DNA from: Sinohyriopsis cumingii
Taxonomy: Eukaryota; Mollusca; Bivalvia; Unionida; Unionidae
DNA length: 64,000 nt
Assembly (NCBI GenBank): GCA_028554795.2
Contig: CM068831.1
Location: forward strand, 58,465,180-58,529,179
Direction of reading: 5' to 3'
Program-made: the position numbers and the translations under genes
In this document: in pieces, positions 6,945-14,988 of the stretch
Layout: each line of letters begins with the position of its first letter
Numbering within the stretch: position 1 is the stretch's first letter
The notes under the pieces: generated by a model
Told to the model about the DNA's origin: nothing
Database searches by the model: none
What the model saw: only the letters and a program-made list of their open reading frames with translations

Positions 6945-9878
6945 ACTTGTCTGCGCACGTTTGTCAGCCCTACCTGTTACCAACAACATCTGAAGACGCA
7001 AGGTTCACAGAAGAAATGCGCTTGTCAACTGCTGAGATTGTGCCCTACGTGTGGACAAGGCATACGTACCAATAGTGTCAAGGCACACGTATGTCGAGGA
7101 AAGAAAAAATGTCACATTTGTCACCACATCGTGGACTTGGAACACCAATGCTACGTGCAAAAATACCAACCCTCACCAGAGAAAGAGGACGGTCACAAGA
7201 AGAAAGGCAATTTCATCTTTTTCGATTTTGAATGCATGCAAGAGACCGGCATTCACATTCCTAATTTTTGCGTGGCTCATCGAGCGTGCGCGAAGTGCAT
7301 TCAAGAACCTATCTTCAGTCATTGCCCTCACTGCAGCAAGACTCCTGGAGGACGTGAAAAAATCTTTCGGGGACCGAACACGTTAGCCGATTTTGCACAA
7401 TGGGTCTTAGACCCCATCGACAAGACGTGGAGCCAAGAGGACATCGAACGTTACGGAGATTGTCATCGTCATGCCACGGTGATGGCTCACAATTTCTCCG
7501 GATACGATGGACAGTTTCTTTTGAGGTACTATACGGAACAAGGCACCGAGCGTCCTAAAGTGACTTTGAACGGAGCCAAAATCATTTTCATGCAAGTGGG
7601 ACAAGTACAGTTTAAAGATTCGATGAGCTATTTGGCCATGCCTTTGAGTCGAATGCCTAAAACGTTTGGAATGACAGAAATGGCTAAAGGGTACTTTCCA
7701 CACTTTTTCAATACGGAAGCCAATCAACACGCCGTTCTACCCCATTTACCTGAGGCTCACTATTACGACCCCGACAACATGCGTACCGAACAACGAGAAG
7801 CTTTCTACGCTTGGTACCAGGCTCACGCCTCCGACCCTTTCGACTTTCAGGAAGAAATGCTAAAGTATTGTCGTTCCGACGTGGACATTTTACGGCGTTG
7901 CTGTGGAAAATTTCGAGAACTGTTCATGGAACACGGAGGGGTCGATCCTTTGAAAGAAGCTTGCACCATTGCCAAAGCGTGTTCCTTAGTGTATCGACAA
8001 CGATTCATGCCTGAAAAGACCGTGGCTGTCATCAGTCCTCAAACGACCCACTTTGTCAAACGTCAATACTCGGTCAAAGCCCTACGTTGGTTACATTACT
8101 TGTGCGACAAGGAAGACAAGTGGATTCAGCATGCCCGCAACGGAGGGGGCGAAAAGACCATCGGAACATATTCGGTCGATGGCTGGGACTTAGAAAACCC
8201 CAAGATCGTGTACGAGTTTAACGGTTGCTTATTTCACGGATGTCCCGTCTGTTACCCTGACCGTGGTACTAAAAATCAGTTTTTGCAACGAACCATGGAA
8301 GACTTGTACCAGGACACTTGTCAGCGACGCCTAAAGTTAGAACAGGAAGGATACCAAGTGGTGGAAATGTGGGAACACGAGTACGATCACCGTATGAAAA
8401 CCGATCCCGAGTTTAAACGCCTCGTGGAAAGTTACCAGTTCATGGACCCGCTGAACCCGAGGGATAGTTTGTACGGAGGAAGGACCAATGCCACCTGTTT
8501 GCTGTACCAAGCCGACGAAGAGAAAGGAGAAGAAATCAAATACTTGGACGTGTGTTCGCTGTATCCCTACGTGTGCAAATATTGTCGCTTTCCTGTAGGG
8601 CACCCGCAATTGCTGACGGAACACATCGACCTGGTCAACATTCGACAATACGAAGGCTTGATCAAGTGCAAAGTTTTGCCTCCCACGAACCTCTACCATC
8701 CCGTCTTACCTCACCATTGTCAAGGCAAATTGATGTTTCCCTTGTGCCGTACTTGTGCCGAAACGTGCAACCAAGACCAGCCTTGTCAGCACAGCCAGGA
8801 AGAACGGACCTTGACGGGAACCTGGGTCAGCGTGGAATTGTTCAAAGCTCTGGACATGGGATACCAACTGTTAGAAGTGTACGAAATTTGCCACTTTCCC
8901 AAGACACAACAGTACCGCAAGGGTGACCCCACGCAGAAAGGCATTTTCGCAGACTACGTGGATGCCTTTTTGAAACTGAAGCAAGAAGCTAGCGGCTATC
9001 CTTCCTGGTGTCACACTCCCGAAGACCAAATACAATTCAAAGAGAAATATTACGAACAAGAAGGTATCACTTTAGACCACATCGAGAAAAACGAAGGCAG
9101 GCGATCGTTTGCCAAAGTGATGTTAAATTGCTTGTGGGGTAAAATGGCACAACGACCGTGTTTACCCAAGACGGAATATTTGACAGAACCTTCCCGCTAC
9201 TTCCAGATGATTCACGACAAAACCAAATACATGAAACACGTGGACATCGTTCGAGAGAATTTAATCTTGGTCAATTACGAAGAAGATCTGGACTTTGTAC
9301 AAGACGACCCTTTTGGAAATGTCATCATTGCGGCTTACGTGACAGCCCATGCTCGCTTAAAATTGTACGAAGCTTTAGAACTGTTAGAAGAACGCGTCCT
9401 GTACTTTGACACGGACAGTTGCATTTACATCCATCACCCGATTCAACATCACCCTAGCATCGAAGGAGACCGTTTAGGAGCCTGGACAGACGAGCATCCC
9501 GACGACAAGATTCTAAGTTTTGTCAGTGGCGGTCCCAAAAATTACGGCTACCAATACCGTGACAAACAAGGAGAAGTGCACACGACGTGCAAAGTGAAAG
9601 GACTGACTCTGAATTATCGTACCAGTCGAGTGGTCAACTTTGGGGTATTGAAAGGAGCCTTGCAATCGGGAGAGGATGGAAACTTTAAAGTGACCACCTT
9701 TCAACCGAACAAGATTGTACGTTTACCCACTCACCACATCGTCAGTCGACCCTTGGAAAAAGTCTATCAAATCGTGTACCAGAAGCGAGTGAGACTTCCC
9801 AATCATTTCACCTTACCGTACGGTCACACCGGTATTGGTCTGTATATAAAAAAAAGGAACCCTAGGCAAGACCGATAG
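6945..9878 (+). CDS. POLB: DNA polymerase B, exonuclease and polymerase domains
   Basis: This continues the 5817 frame after the stop. It carries the rest of the Cys/His cluster, then the family B signature motifs: Exo I FDFE (about 7221-7232), Exo II NFSGYDG (about 7490-7512), Exo III YCRSDVD (about 7867-7887), Pol A DVCSLYP (about 8548-8568), Pol B KVMLNCLWGK (about 9115-9144) and Pol C YFDTDS (about 9402-9419), all with catalytic residues present. This is the protein-primed replicase of Polintons, copying the linear genome from its TIR ends. There is no good ATG before Exo I (the first ATG, about 7236, falls after it), so without read-through or a rescuing copy this copy cannot make full enzyme. 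Its 3' end contains the TATA of the next gene. Confidence 0.93.
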   Translation, partial: TCLRTFVSPTCYQQHLKTQGSQKKCACQLLRLCPTCGQGIRTNSVKAHVCRGKKKCHICHHIVDLEHQCYVQKYQPSPEKEDGHKKKGNFIFFDFECMQETGIHIPNFCVAHRACAKCIQEPIFSHCPHCSKTPGGREKIFRGPNTLADFAQWVLDPIDKTWSQEDIERYGDCHRHATVMAHNFSGYDGQFLLRYYTEQGTERPKVTLNGAKIIFMQVGQVQFKDSMSYLAMPLSRMPKTFGMTEMAKGYFPHFFNTEANQHAVLPHLPEAHYYDPDNMRTEQREAFYAWYQAHASDPFDFQEEMLKYCRSDVDILRRCCGKFRELFMEHGGVDPLKEACTIAKACSLVYRQRFMPEKTVAVISPQTTHFVKRQYSVKALRWLHYLCDKEDKWIQHARNGGGEKTIGTYSVDGWDLENPKIVYEFNGCLFHGCPVCYPDRGTKNQFLQRTMEDLYQDTCQRRLKLEQEGYQVVEMWEHEYDHRMKTDPEFKRLVESYQFMDPLNPRDSLYGGRTNATCLLYQADEEKGEEIKYLDVCSLYPYVCKYCRFPVGHPQLLTEHIDLVNIRQYEGLIKCKVLPPTNLYHPVLPHHCQGKLMFPLCRTCAETCNQDQPCQHSQEERTLTGTWVSVELFKALDMGYQLLEVYEICHFPKTQQYRKGDPTQKGIFADYVDAFLKLKQEASGYPSWCHTPEDQIQFKEKYYEQEGITLDHIEKNEGRRSFAKVMLNCLWGKMAQRPCLPKTEYLTEPSRYFQMIHDKTKYMKHVDIVRENLILVNYEEDLDFVQDDPFGNVIIAAYVTAHARLKLYEALELLEERVLYFDTDSCIYIHHPIQHHPSIEGDRLGAWTDEHPDDKILSFVSGGPKNYGYQYRDKQGEVHTTCKVKGLTLNYRTSRVVNFGVLKGALQSGEDGNFKVTTFQPNKIVRLPTHHIVSRPLEKVYQIVYQKRVRLPNHFTLPYGHTGIGLYIKKRNPRQDR
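9843..9850 (+). promoter_or_regulatory. TATA box of the BIR gene
   Basis: TATATAAA lies inside the 3' end of the polymerase frame, 61 nt before the ATG at 9911. Expected transcript start is near 9873. Confidence 0.5.
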
Positions 9879-9910
9879 TTCATTGTGACTACCAAGACCG
9901 AGCGAACAAG

Positions 9911-10654
9911 ATGAATACTTTGAAAAAGACATCGTTTCAGTTTGGGGATTGTAAAAAAGTTGTATCTTCCTCTAGTGTGACTAATACTGGATGGATAAGA
10001 CCCATGCATTGCGACGGAAAATGTCCGGAAGGAAACTGCGATTGTCCATGTGGTTACCATTGTAATTGCGTAACGGAGTTTGCAGACGAGTGCGATTGTG
10101 AGCCTTGCGATGGGACCGATGCTGTACCTTGTGACCTGAGCGATGCCGTAAAGCATCATGGGAACTTTAGTACCCCTACCCCTATCATGGAAAGTGATGC
10201 TGTGCGTGTCAGACCTGTGGGATGCGAAAGTGATGCTGCTCGTCCTCTTGGACATTTTACTGGGTTTCGTTTTAAAGGGGAATGTCCACCTTCACGTCTA
10301 CCCCCCTACGGATGTCATCCAGCCCTGAGCAAACTCCTGTTCATGTCACCCAACCCTCATCGAAACGAACCTGTGAAAGACGAATATTCGTTTCCTGTGC
10401 GTTTGTCGGAATACTGCGACTTTGAAAATCGTCTTCAATCGTTCAAAGGAAAATGGCCAAAGTATCTGGGAGGACCGACCCCCGAAGAATTAGCCAGAGC
10501 CGGATTTTTCTACTTGGGCGAAGGAGATAAAGTCAAGTGCTTCAGTTGCGGTGTGTCACTTCACCACTGGGAACCGCAAGATTCGGCCTACGTAGAACAT
10601 GCTCGATGGTCACCGAATTGTCATTACTTACCTTTAGTGGGACCGAGACATTGA
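9911..10654 (+). CDS. BIR-domain protein (IAP-like)
   Basis: 247 residues. The C-terminal 80 residues form a baculovirus IAP repeat with its zinc ligands C210-x2-C213-x16-H230-x6-C237 and the usual preceding Gly/Phe-rich core (ARAGFFYLGEGDKVKC). BIR domains bind caspases or IAP-binding motifs and block apoptosis; whether this one does is inference. There is one BIR and no RING finger, so no ubiquitin-ligase module. The N-terminal third is a separate Cys-rich region (12 Cys within about residues 34-66, CDCPCGYHCNC-like) that I do not recognise. It was probably captured from a host or another virus. Confidence 0.92.
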   Translation: MNTLKKTSFQFGDCKKVVSSSSVTNTGWIRPMHCDGKCPEGNCDCPCGYHCNCVTEFADECDCEPCDGTDAVPCDLSDAVKHHGNFSTPTPIMESDAVRVRPVGCESDAARPLGHFTGFRFKGECPPSRLPPYGCHPALSKLLFMSPNPHRNEPVKDEYSFPVRLSEYCDFENRLQSFKGKWPKYLGGPTPEELARAGFFYLGEGDKVKCFSCGVSLHHWEPQDSAYVEHARWSPNCHYLPLVGPRH

Positions 10655-10682
10655 AGTAACTTCTTACCATAATCATCTGTGC

Positions 10683-11138
10683 ATGGATACTTTACAAGAG
10701 AACATTTGTGCTTTGCCTGTGGAGTTGAGAGAACGCATTTACCGAGAGCTGGTCAAAATACAAGTGAAACGTAAAGAACAATTGCATCCGATACGTCACC
10801 GGTGTTTGAACCACTGGTACCTTCAGGCTATACAAGGACTGATTCAATTGAAAGTGTTCCATTGGACAGACATTGATCAACGATCTCCTGGTTATAAAAA
10901 GGATTGGTTTGGTATGGACGATTCTATCTACTACATTGTAAACGTATTGCATCGAATTCCAGAGGAAGAGTTAACGAATTACCAACATCTTGAACACAAT
11001 GTCAACTTGGTGAAAGAGGAAACTTCTGAACGAATTGTCATGTGTAGATTAGTGACTCAACGATTTAAATTTGACACTGAAGTGAAACCATGTTTGTGCA
11101 AAGAGTACATTTCTTGTGTCAGACCAAAGAGGATTTAG
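10683..11138 (+). CDS. Duplicated unknown protein, copy 1
   Basis: 151 residues. The first 50 residues are nearly identical to those of the next gene (both start MDTL and share ELVKIQVKRKEQLHP), then the two diverge. The segment ALPxELRERIYREL resembles the start of an F-box or similar helical adaptor motif, but it is too short to call. There are no catalytic motifs. It lies 28 nt after the BIR gene and 12 nt before its paralogue. Placed with the BIR gene in the accessory block between polymerase and ATPase, it may act on host pathways (inference). Confidence 0.75.
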   Translation: MDTLQENICALPVELRERIYRELVKIQVKRKEQLHPIRHRCLNHWYLQAIQGLIQLKVFHWTDIDQRSPGYKKDWFGMDDSIYYIVNVLHRIPEEELTNYQHLEHNVNLVKEETSERIVMCRLVTQRFKFDTEVKPCLCKEYISCVRPKRI

Positions 11139-11150
11139 TATGACCTATTC

Positions 11151-11669
11151 ATGGATACTTTGCTAGAGAACATTCGTGCTTTGCCTGAGGAGTTGAGAGA
11201 AAGGATTTACCGAGAGCTGGTGAAAATACAAGTGAAACGTAAAGAACAATTGCATCCGTTACGTCACCAGATCTTTAACCACTGGTACCTGAATGGTATA
11301 AGAGAACTGATTCGTCAGAAATTCTTTCAATGGTCAGACATTGTTCAACACTTTGAGGTCGCTAATGATCGACATGTTCATAATTATGGTTACTTCGAGA
11401 TTCACCTAGTGCAACGCATTGAGGAAGACAAGTTAAAGGATTACAAACATATTTTACGTGGAATCTACTTAGAGGAAGAGGAAACACCTAAACGAACTCT
11501 GACGTTTCGGTTACAGTATGCAAGATTTAGATTCCCTACTGGAGAACGAAGATCTCTGGCTAGAAAGTACGTCTATTGCATCCGAAAAAAAGAGAATATA
11601 AAAACAGGCTGCCATGCCACGGTTTATGTCACATGTCATCCAACAGATTCCGTGGAAGGAACTCAATGA
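11151..11669 (+). CDS. Duplicated unknown protein, copy 2
   Basis: 172 residues, a paralogue of the 10683 gene with a nearly identical N-terminus and a looser C-terminus. It ends with a His/Thr tail that runs into the next small ORF, whose TATA-like AATATAAAA (about 11597) sits inside this gene. Divergence is concentrated in the C-terminal half, as if the N-terminal module is constrained and the rest is free to specialise. Function unknown; an F-box-like N-terminus is possible. Confidence 0.75.
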   Translation: MDTLLENIRALPEELRERIYRELVKIQVKRKEQLHPLRHQIFNHWYLNGIRELIRQKFFQWSDIVQHFEVANDRHVHNYGYFEIHLVQRIEEDKLKDYKHILRGIYLEEEETPKRTLTFRLQYARFRFPTGERRSLARKYVYCIRKKENIKTGCHATVYVTCHPTDSVEGTQ

Positions 11670-11838
11670 CCATATTCAAACCGTGGATCATTACCATCAA
11701 TTATTACAAGAACTGTATCCAATCAATTTTGGACGACAAGTGGTGTGTGTCTTAGTGACTTGTTTTCTGGGATTTCGTTTACCAGCCGATTCTTTGTGGA
11801 CTCTTTACGATCAGTACTTACCACCTCCATGGCCTTAA
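11614..11838 (+). CDS. Small unknown protein
   Basis: A 74-residue ORF overlapping the end of the previous gene in another frame. It has one hydrophobic stretch (VVCVLVTCFLGF, about 43-54) and a Pro-rich end. A TATA-like element (about 11597-11604) lies only 10 nt before the first ATG, so a second in-frame ATG at 11626 may be the real start. No recognised family. Confidence 0.45.
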   Translation: MPRFMSHVIQQIPWKELNDHIQTVDHYHQLLQELYPINFGRQVVCVLVTCFLGFRLPADSLWTLYDQYLPPPWP

Positions 11839-12170
11839 ATGGTCACGAAAAACTCCTTTTGCTCAAAGCCTTGCGTTTTCATCTGGATACTTCTCGACCT
11901 CAACAGGAAAAAAAGATTCGTCAACTTTTAGCGACCCAAGACGTGTATGACGATGTGTGTGTAGCTTGTGACTTACACCCTCATTGGACAGATGTTCGTG
12001 ATTGGAAAAAGGGGGGTTTTGAGGCTTGGACCCAAGAAGTGGCCCAGTATGCACAAGAGTTGTTCAAGGAAAAAAGTTACTTTTCAACCCGTGTTAGTGA
12101 CGGTGCCAGAAGAACCCGTCACCGAGAACAACCACTCGCTTCAGGACAGGACTGTCATGGACATGCCTGA
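11829..12170 (+). CDS. Unknown protein, possibly frameshifted into the next ORF
   Basis: 113 residues from an ATG in good context (CTCCATGG). The first 80 residues look coding (charged helices, then CVACDLHPHW). After the A-run at 12070-12075 the frame turns into low-quality Arg/Ser sequence, while the frame at 12049-12378 becomes protein-like with a membrane helix. A one-base difference in the A-run would join the two. Either they are two overlapping genes or one gene is broken here. Confidence 0.5.
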   Translation: MALNGHEKLLLLKALRFHLDTSRPQQEKKIRQLLATQDVYDDVCVACDLHPHWTDVRDWKKGGFEAWTQEVAQYAQELFKEKSYFSTRVSDGARRTRHREQPLASGQDCHGHA

Positions 12171-12378
12171 AAGGTCATTCCGGGAGGACACTTGTGTGAC
12201 AATACCTCATGTAGAGACTGTAAGAACATTACACACTGTCCCTAGGACATCTTGGTTAACCAAAACATGTTGTACAGACACTTGTTTATATTCCACTTTG
12301 ATCGCTTTGCTGTGTTTTATATTCCTGTACATCACTATTTGGGTTGTATGTATTTTTGTCTTTCGTGTTCATATTTGA
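12049..12378 (+). CDS. Putative single-pass membrane protein
   Basis: 109 residues from ATG 12049. The C-terminal 30 residues form one strong hydrophobic helix (LIALLCFIFLYITIWVVCIFVF) with a short tail, preceded by a Thr/Cys-rich region. This suggests a tail-anchored membrane protein. It overlaps the 11829 ORF by 122 nt in another frame and may be the downstream part of the same gene. AATAAA at 12392-12397 follows the stop by 13 nt. Family not recognised. Confidence 0.5.
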   Translation: MHKSCSRKKVTFQPVLVTVPEEPVTENNHSLQDRTVMDMPERSFREDTCVTIPHVETVRTLHTVPRTSWLTKTCCTDTCLYSTLIALLCFIFLYITIWVVCIFVFRVHI

Positions 12379-12391
12379 AAAAAAAACATTC

Positions 12392-12397
12392 AATAAA
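12392..12397 (+). terminator. Poly(A) signal
   Basis: AATAAA 13 nt after the stop of the membrane protein. The TATA of the ATPase gene (TATATAA, about 12413) comes 16 nt later. Confidence 0.55.
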
Positions 12398-12412
12398 CCT
12401 GTTCTGAAAAAG

Positions 12413-12419
12413 TATATAA
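12413..12419 (+). promoter_or_regulatory. TATA box of the packaging ATPase gene
   Basis: TATATAA about 50 nt before the chosen ATG at 12469. It shows that the longer in-frame ORF start at 12424 would lie too close to the promoter. Confidence 0.6.
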
Positions 12420-12468
12420 ACTCTTGTCTTGTTTGTTTTTTCGTGTCACAAGTGACATTTCTCACACC

Positions 12469-13212
12469 ATGGCTACCTCTGCTGTCTCTGCTCCCTCTTC
12501 CTCTACTGTCAAAGTCATCGACGAACACTTAGATCGTGCCAGTTGGGAGGCTTTGTATCTTCGCCATCCCTTTAACATGCTCATTGCTGGACCTAGCGGT
12601 TCGGGCAAAACCGAATTCGTCAAACGTTTGATCGAACATAAACATCATTTGATCGATCGGCCCCCTCAACGGATCGTGTGGTGTTACAAAGAGTGGCAAT
12701 CGGCGTACAACCTCTTGCGAGAAAGTCAAGGCGATTCCATCGTGTTTGTGGAAGGCATTCCTAAAGAAGACGATGGCATCGTCTCTGACTCCCGTCTAAC
12801 CCATTTGGTCATTTTCGACGACATGTTAGGAGAAGACGAAGAAGAAATTAAATTGTGGTTCACGCGCAAAGGGCATCACCGTAATGCCAGTGTCGTTTAC
12901 ATCACCCAAAATTTGTTTCAACAAAGTAAAGCCCATCGCACCATCAGTCTCAATGCGCATTACGTAGTCTTGTTTAAAAGCCCTCGAGATAAATCGCAAG
13001 TGCAAGTCTTAGCCAAACAGTTAGGAACGCCTTGGCTGACTCAGGCGTACGACGATGCCACTCAAACGCCACACGCCTATTTACTCGTCGATTTGAAACC
13101 TACGACCCCCGAGGATTTGCGATTTCGTACCCACTTGTTTCACCACTGGTGCCAAGACGGAGGACCTGTCCTGTACACGTCTCCGTCCTCGACTTCATTT
13201 CACTCCCCATAA
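12469..13212 (+). CDS. ATP: FtsK/HerA-type genome-packaging ATPase
   Basis: 247 residues. Walker A GPSGSGKT at 41-48, Walker B LVIFDD at 113-118, and a downstream VVYITQN segment typical of the A32/HerA-FtsK packaging ATPases of Polintons and related viruses. The enzyme drives the DNA into the preformed capsid. Start chosen at 12469 (ACACCATGG) because of the TATA at 12413. Length is usual for the family. It lies before the cluster of core and capsid genes. Confidence 0.95.
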   Translation: MATSAVSAPSSSTVKVIDEHLDRASWEALYLRHPFNMLIAGPSGSGKTEFVKRLIEHKHHLIDRPPQRIVWCYKEWQSAYNLLRESQGDSIVFVEGIPKEDDGIVSDSRLTHLVIFDDMLGEDEEEIKLWFTRKGHHRNASVVYITQNLFQQSKAHRTISLNAHYVVLFKSPRDKSQVQVLAKQLGTPWLTQAYDDATQTPHAYLLVDLKPTTPEDLRFRTHLFHHWCQDGGPVLYTSPSSTSFHSP

Positions 13213-13221
13213 AAAAATCTA

Positions 13222-13228
13222 TAAAAAC
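13222..13228 (+). promoter_or_regulatory. TATA box of the 13266 gene
   Basis: CTATAAAAA begins near 13220, 45 nt before the ATG at 13266 and directly after the ATPase stop. Confidence 0.6.
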
Positions 13229-13265
13229 CTCAGACCCTTTTTCGTCTGTCTCACACAGTGTGAAC

Positions 13266-14219
13266 ATGACGTCCCTTCAGTCACATCTTCCCGTCAAATT
13301 GATTCGTGCCTTGTATGGCATCAGTCGAGAAAAAGATCCACAAACACGAGCTCGTGTCTTAGAAGCTAGTCTCAAAGAAGTCTTACGATGGTTCACGGTG
13401 ACGGCACGTCAATTACTCCAAGGAATCATTCAGATTCCTCATCAAACCCAACGCTTTTTCGATCGAAACAAAGTCGCTTTGGTCCAACTGGCCGATCCCC
13501 GCATCGACACTCAAACCAAAAAACAAATCATTTTGAAACCTGGAGGGAGCGGTACTCTAGGAGGGGTCATCATTCGCTCACTCTTAAGATGGGATCCTAA
13601 TGCCCCCAAAGTTATCCCCAAGACAAAAGTTCAACGAAGCCCCAAGAAGAAAAAGAAAAAGACCAAGTCCCCAAGAAGAATAACTTCTCCAGTGGCAGGA
13701 CCCTCCTCTTACCAGACACCACCACCATCACCCCGGAAAAAGAAAAGAAGCCCCCAGAAAAAGAAACAGAGAAAAAGTCCCCAGAAAAAGAAAAGTCCAC
13801 AGAAGAAGAAGAAAACTAGTCGCAAGAGAGGCACTTCGGCCAGGACGCAACCTTACACTCGCAAGCCACGACCTGCCACAGCGGTGACTGCGTCTCCGGC
13901 AGCCTCACGTTTGTCCACTTCTCCGTTGATGTCACCAGGAACTGAAGAGTACTTGGAGACGTTGATCACACCAAGAACTTCTCCGTTGATGACCCCCAAA
14001 AGAACTTCCCCAGTGGCAGGACCTTCCCATTTAGCGGCAGTGGCTGCTGCTCACAAAGTACCTTCTCCCAAAATCAAAGTCCATGAAAGATCGGGCATGT
14101 TACAAAGTTTACTGGATTTGTCCAAGCAAGAACTGGCTCGATTTAGTCCGTTACGTACCCCTGCACGACGTGTCATGCCTGTCCTCAAACTGATAAAACG
14201 TAAAGACAATCAGTGGTGA
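13266..14219 (+). CDS. Basic, lysine-rich virion core-like protein
   Basis: 317 residues from the ATG at 13266. The first 120 residues form a folded-looking domain. It is followed by a very basic region (about 118-200) of repeated SPKKKKK and SPQKKK units, like histone H1 tails, then a Ser/Pro/Thr region in which SPLMSPGT and SPLMTPKR, and SPVAGPS, are repeated, and a basic C-terminus. It probably condenses DNA in the virion (inference from charge and position among capsid genes). The long ORF start at 13032 is only an overlap with the ATPase gene. Confidence 0.85.
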   Translation: MTSLQSHLPVKLIRALYGISREKDPQTRARVLEASLKEVLRWFTVTARQLLQGIIQIPHQTQRFFDRNKVALVQLADPRIDTQTKKQIILKPGGSGTLGGVIIRSLLRWDPNAPKVIPKTKVQRSPKKKKKKTKSPRRITSPVAGPSSYQTPPPSPRKKKRSPQKKKQRKSPQKKKSPQKKKKTSRKRGTSARTQPYTRKPRPATAVTASPAASRLSTSPLMSPGTEEYLETLITPRTSPLMTPKRTSPVAGPSHLAAVAAAHKVPSPKIKVHERSGMLQSLLDLSKQELARFSPLRTPARRVMPVLKLIKRKDNQW

Positions 14220-14229
14220 CGAGTTTCAG

Positions 14230-14236
14230 TATAAAA
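14230..14236 (+). promoter_or_regulatory. TATA box of the 14279 gene
   Basis: TATAAAA 49 nt before the ATG at 14279 and 10 nt after the previous stop. Confidence 0.6.
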
Positions 14237-14278
14237 AGACCTGTGACCAAGTCGGGGGTATCAGTGAACTTGTAAAAG

Positions 14279-14467
14279 ATGTCACCTCCAAGAAGCCACA
14301 AAAGAAAGAGACAAAGGCAGACGCGTCATCCGACAAAGTGCTTAGCCAAGCATCGACGTTACCCTAAAAAAAGACACAGTCGTTCCAAGAAAAAGAGGCG
14401 TCAACAAAGGGGAGGATTCCTTGGCGATTTTCGGAAAAACATTGTCACCTTTATGACAAAGCGATAG
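14279..14467 (+). CDS. Small protamine-like core protein
   Basis: 62 residues, more than 40% Arg/Lys/His. It ends with QQRGGFLGDF and a short hydrophobic tail. The R-G-G junction before a hydrophobic residue resembles the Gly-Gly sites cut by adenain-type proteases, and the next gene has the same RGG junction. The layout recalls adenovirus core protein X/mu. It probably neutralises packaged DNA and is processed by the element's protease (inference). Confidence 0.75.
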   Translation: MSPPRSHKRKRQRQTRHPTKCLAKHRRYPKKRHSRSKKKRRQQRGGFLGDFRKNIVTFMTKR

Positions 14468-14480
14468 TCCCAGAAAAAAA

Positions 14481-14488
14481 GATAAAAG
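14481..14488 (+). promoter_or_regulatory. TATA-like box of the 14529 gene
   Basis: GATAAAAG about 45 nt before the ATG at 14529. The same GATAAAAAGG form recurs before the 14989 gene (about 14934-14943). Confidence 0.45.
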
Positions 14489-14528
14489 GGTGTGCGTTAA
14501 GTCATCGACGTTAGTGTCTGTTCGGTGA

Positions 14529-14939
14529 ATGTCCCGGAACCCACAAGCAAAAATGTCACCCTCCAGAAAACCCCAAGGAAAAAAAAGGAAAGGACTGCCA
14601 CCACGTTTAGCCAAACATGGGGACCTGTTATCTGTCCTGTCCAAAGCTTCTCCACCCCTACGAAAAAAACTCATTCAAACGGCCTCCAAAGAGGTCATCG
14701 ATACCGTGTGCGAATGTTGTTTGAACGTTTTGAAAGGCACGATCCCTTTGTCCAAACACCAGAAACAATGCTTAGGCAAACATCGTCACGTTCTTCGGAA
14801 AATGGTTCAAAAGAAAATTCCCATTCGTCAAAAAAAGAAGATGTTGGTCCAACGTGGAGGCATTTTTCCTCTCTTGTTAGGCCCCATACTAAAAGGAGTC
14901 TTGGGAACCATGTTGGGAGGACTGATGGGAGCAAGATAA
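14529..14939 (+). CDS. Adenovirus pX-like virion core protein
   Basis: 136 residues. A basic N-terminus is followed by a helical region with CECCLNVLKG and LSKHQKQCLGKHR, a Lys-rich stretch, then LVQRGG and a hydrophobic Gly/Leu tail (about 113-136). This order matches the pX-like proteins conserved in Polintons and adintoviruses. The RGG junction is the likely protease site that frees the hydrophobic, membrane-active or DNA-binding peptide (inference). It shares the RGG junction with the smaller protein just upstream. Confidence 0.85.
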   Translation: MSRNPQAKMSPSRKPQGKKRKGLPPRLAKHGDLLSVLSKASPPLRKKLIQTASKEVIDTVCECCLNVLKGTIPLSKHQKQCLGKHRHVLRKMVQKKIPIRQKKKMLVQRGGIFPLLLGPILKGVLGTMLGGLMGAR

Positions 14940-14988
14940 AAAGGCCTTCGGAAGTCCCAAGATCTCAGAATTCATCCCTGACAACCCC

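Noticed and set aside
13032..13265. Upstream extension of the basic core protein ORF
   Set aside because: This part overlaps the ATPase gene in another frame and lies before the TATA box at 13222.
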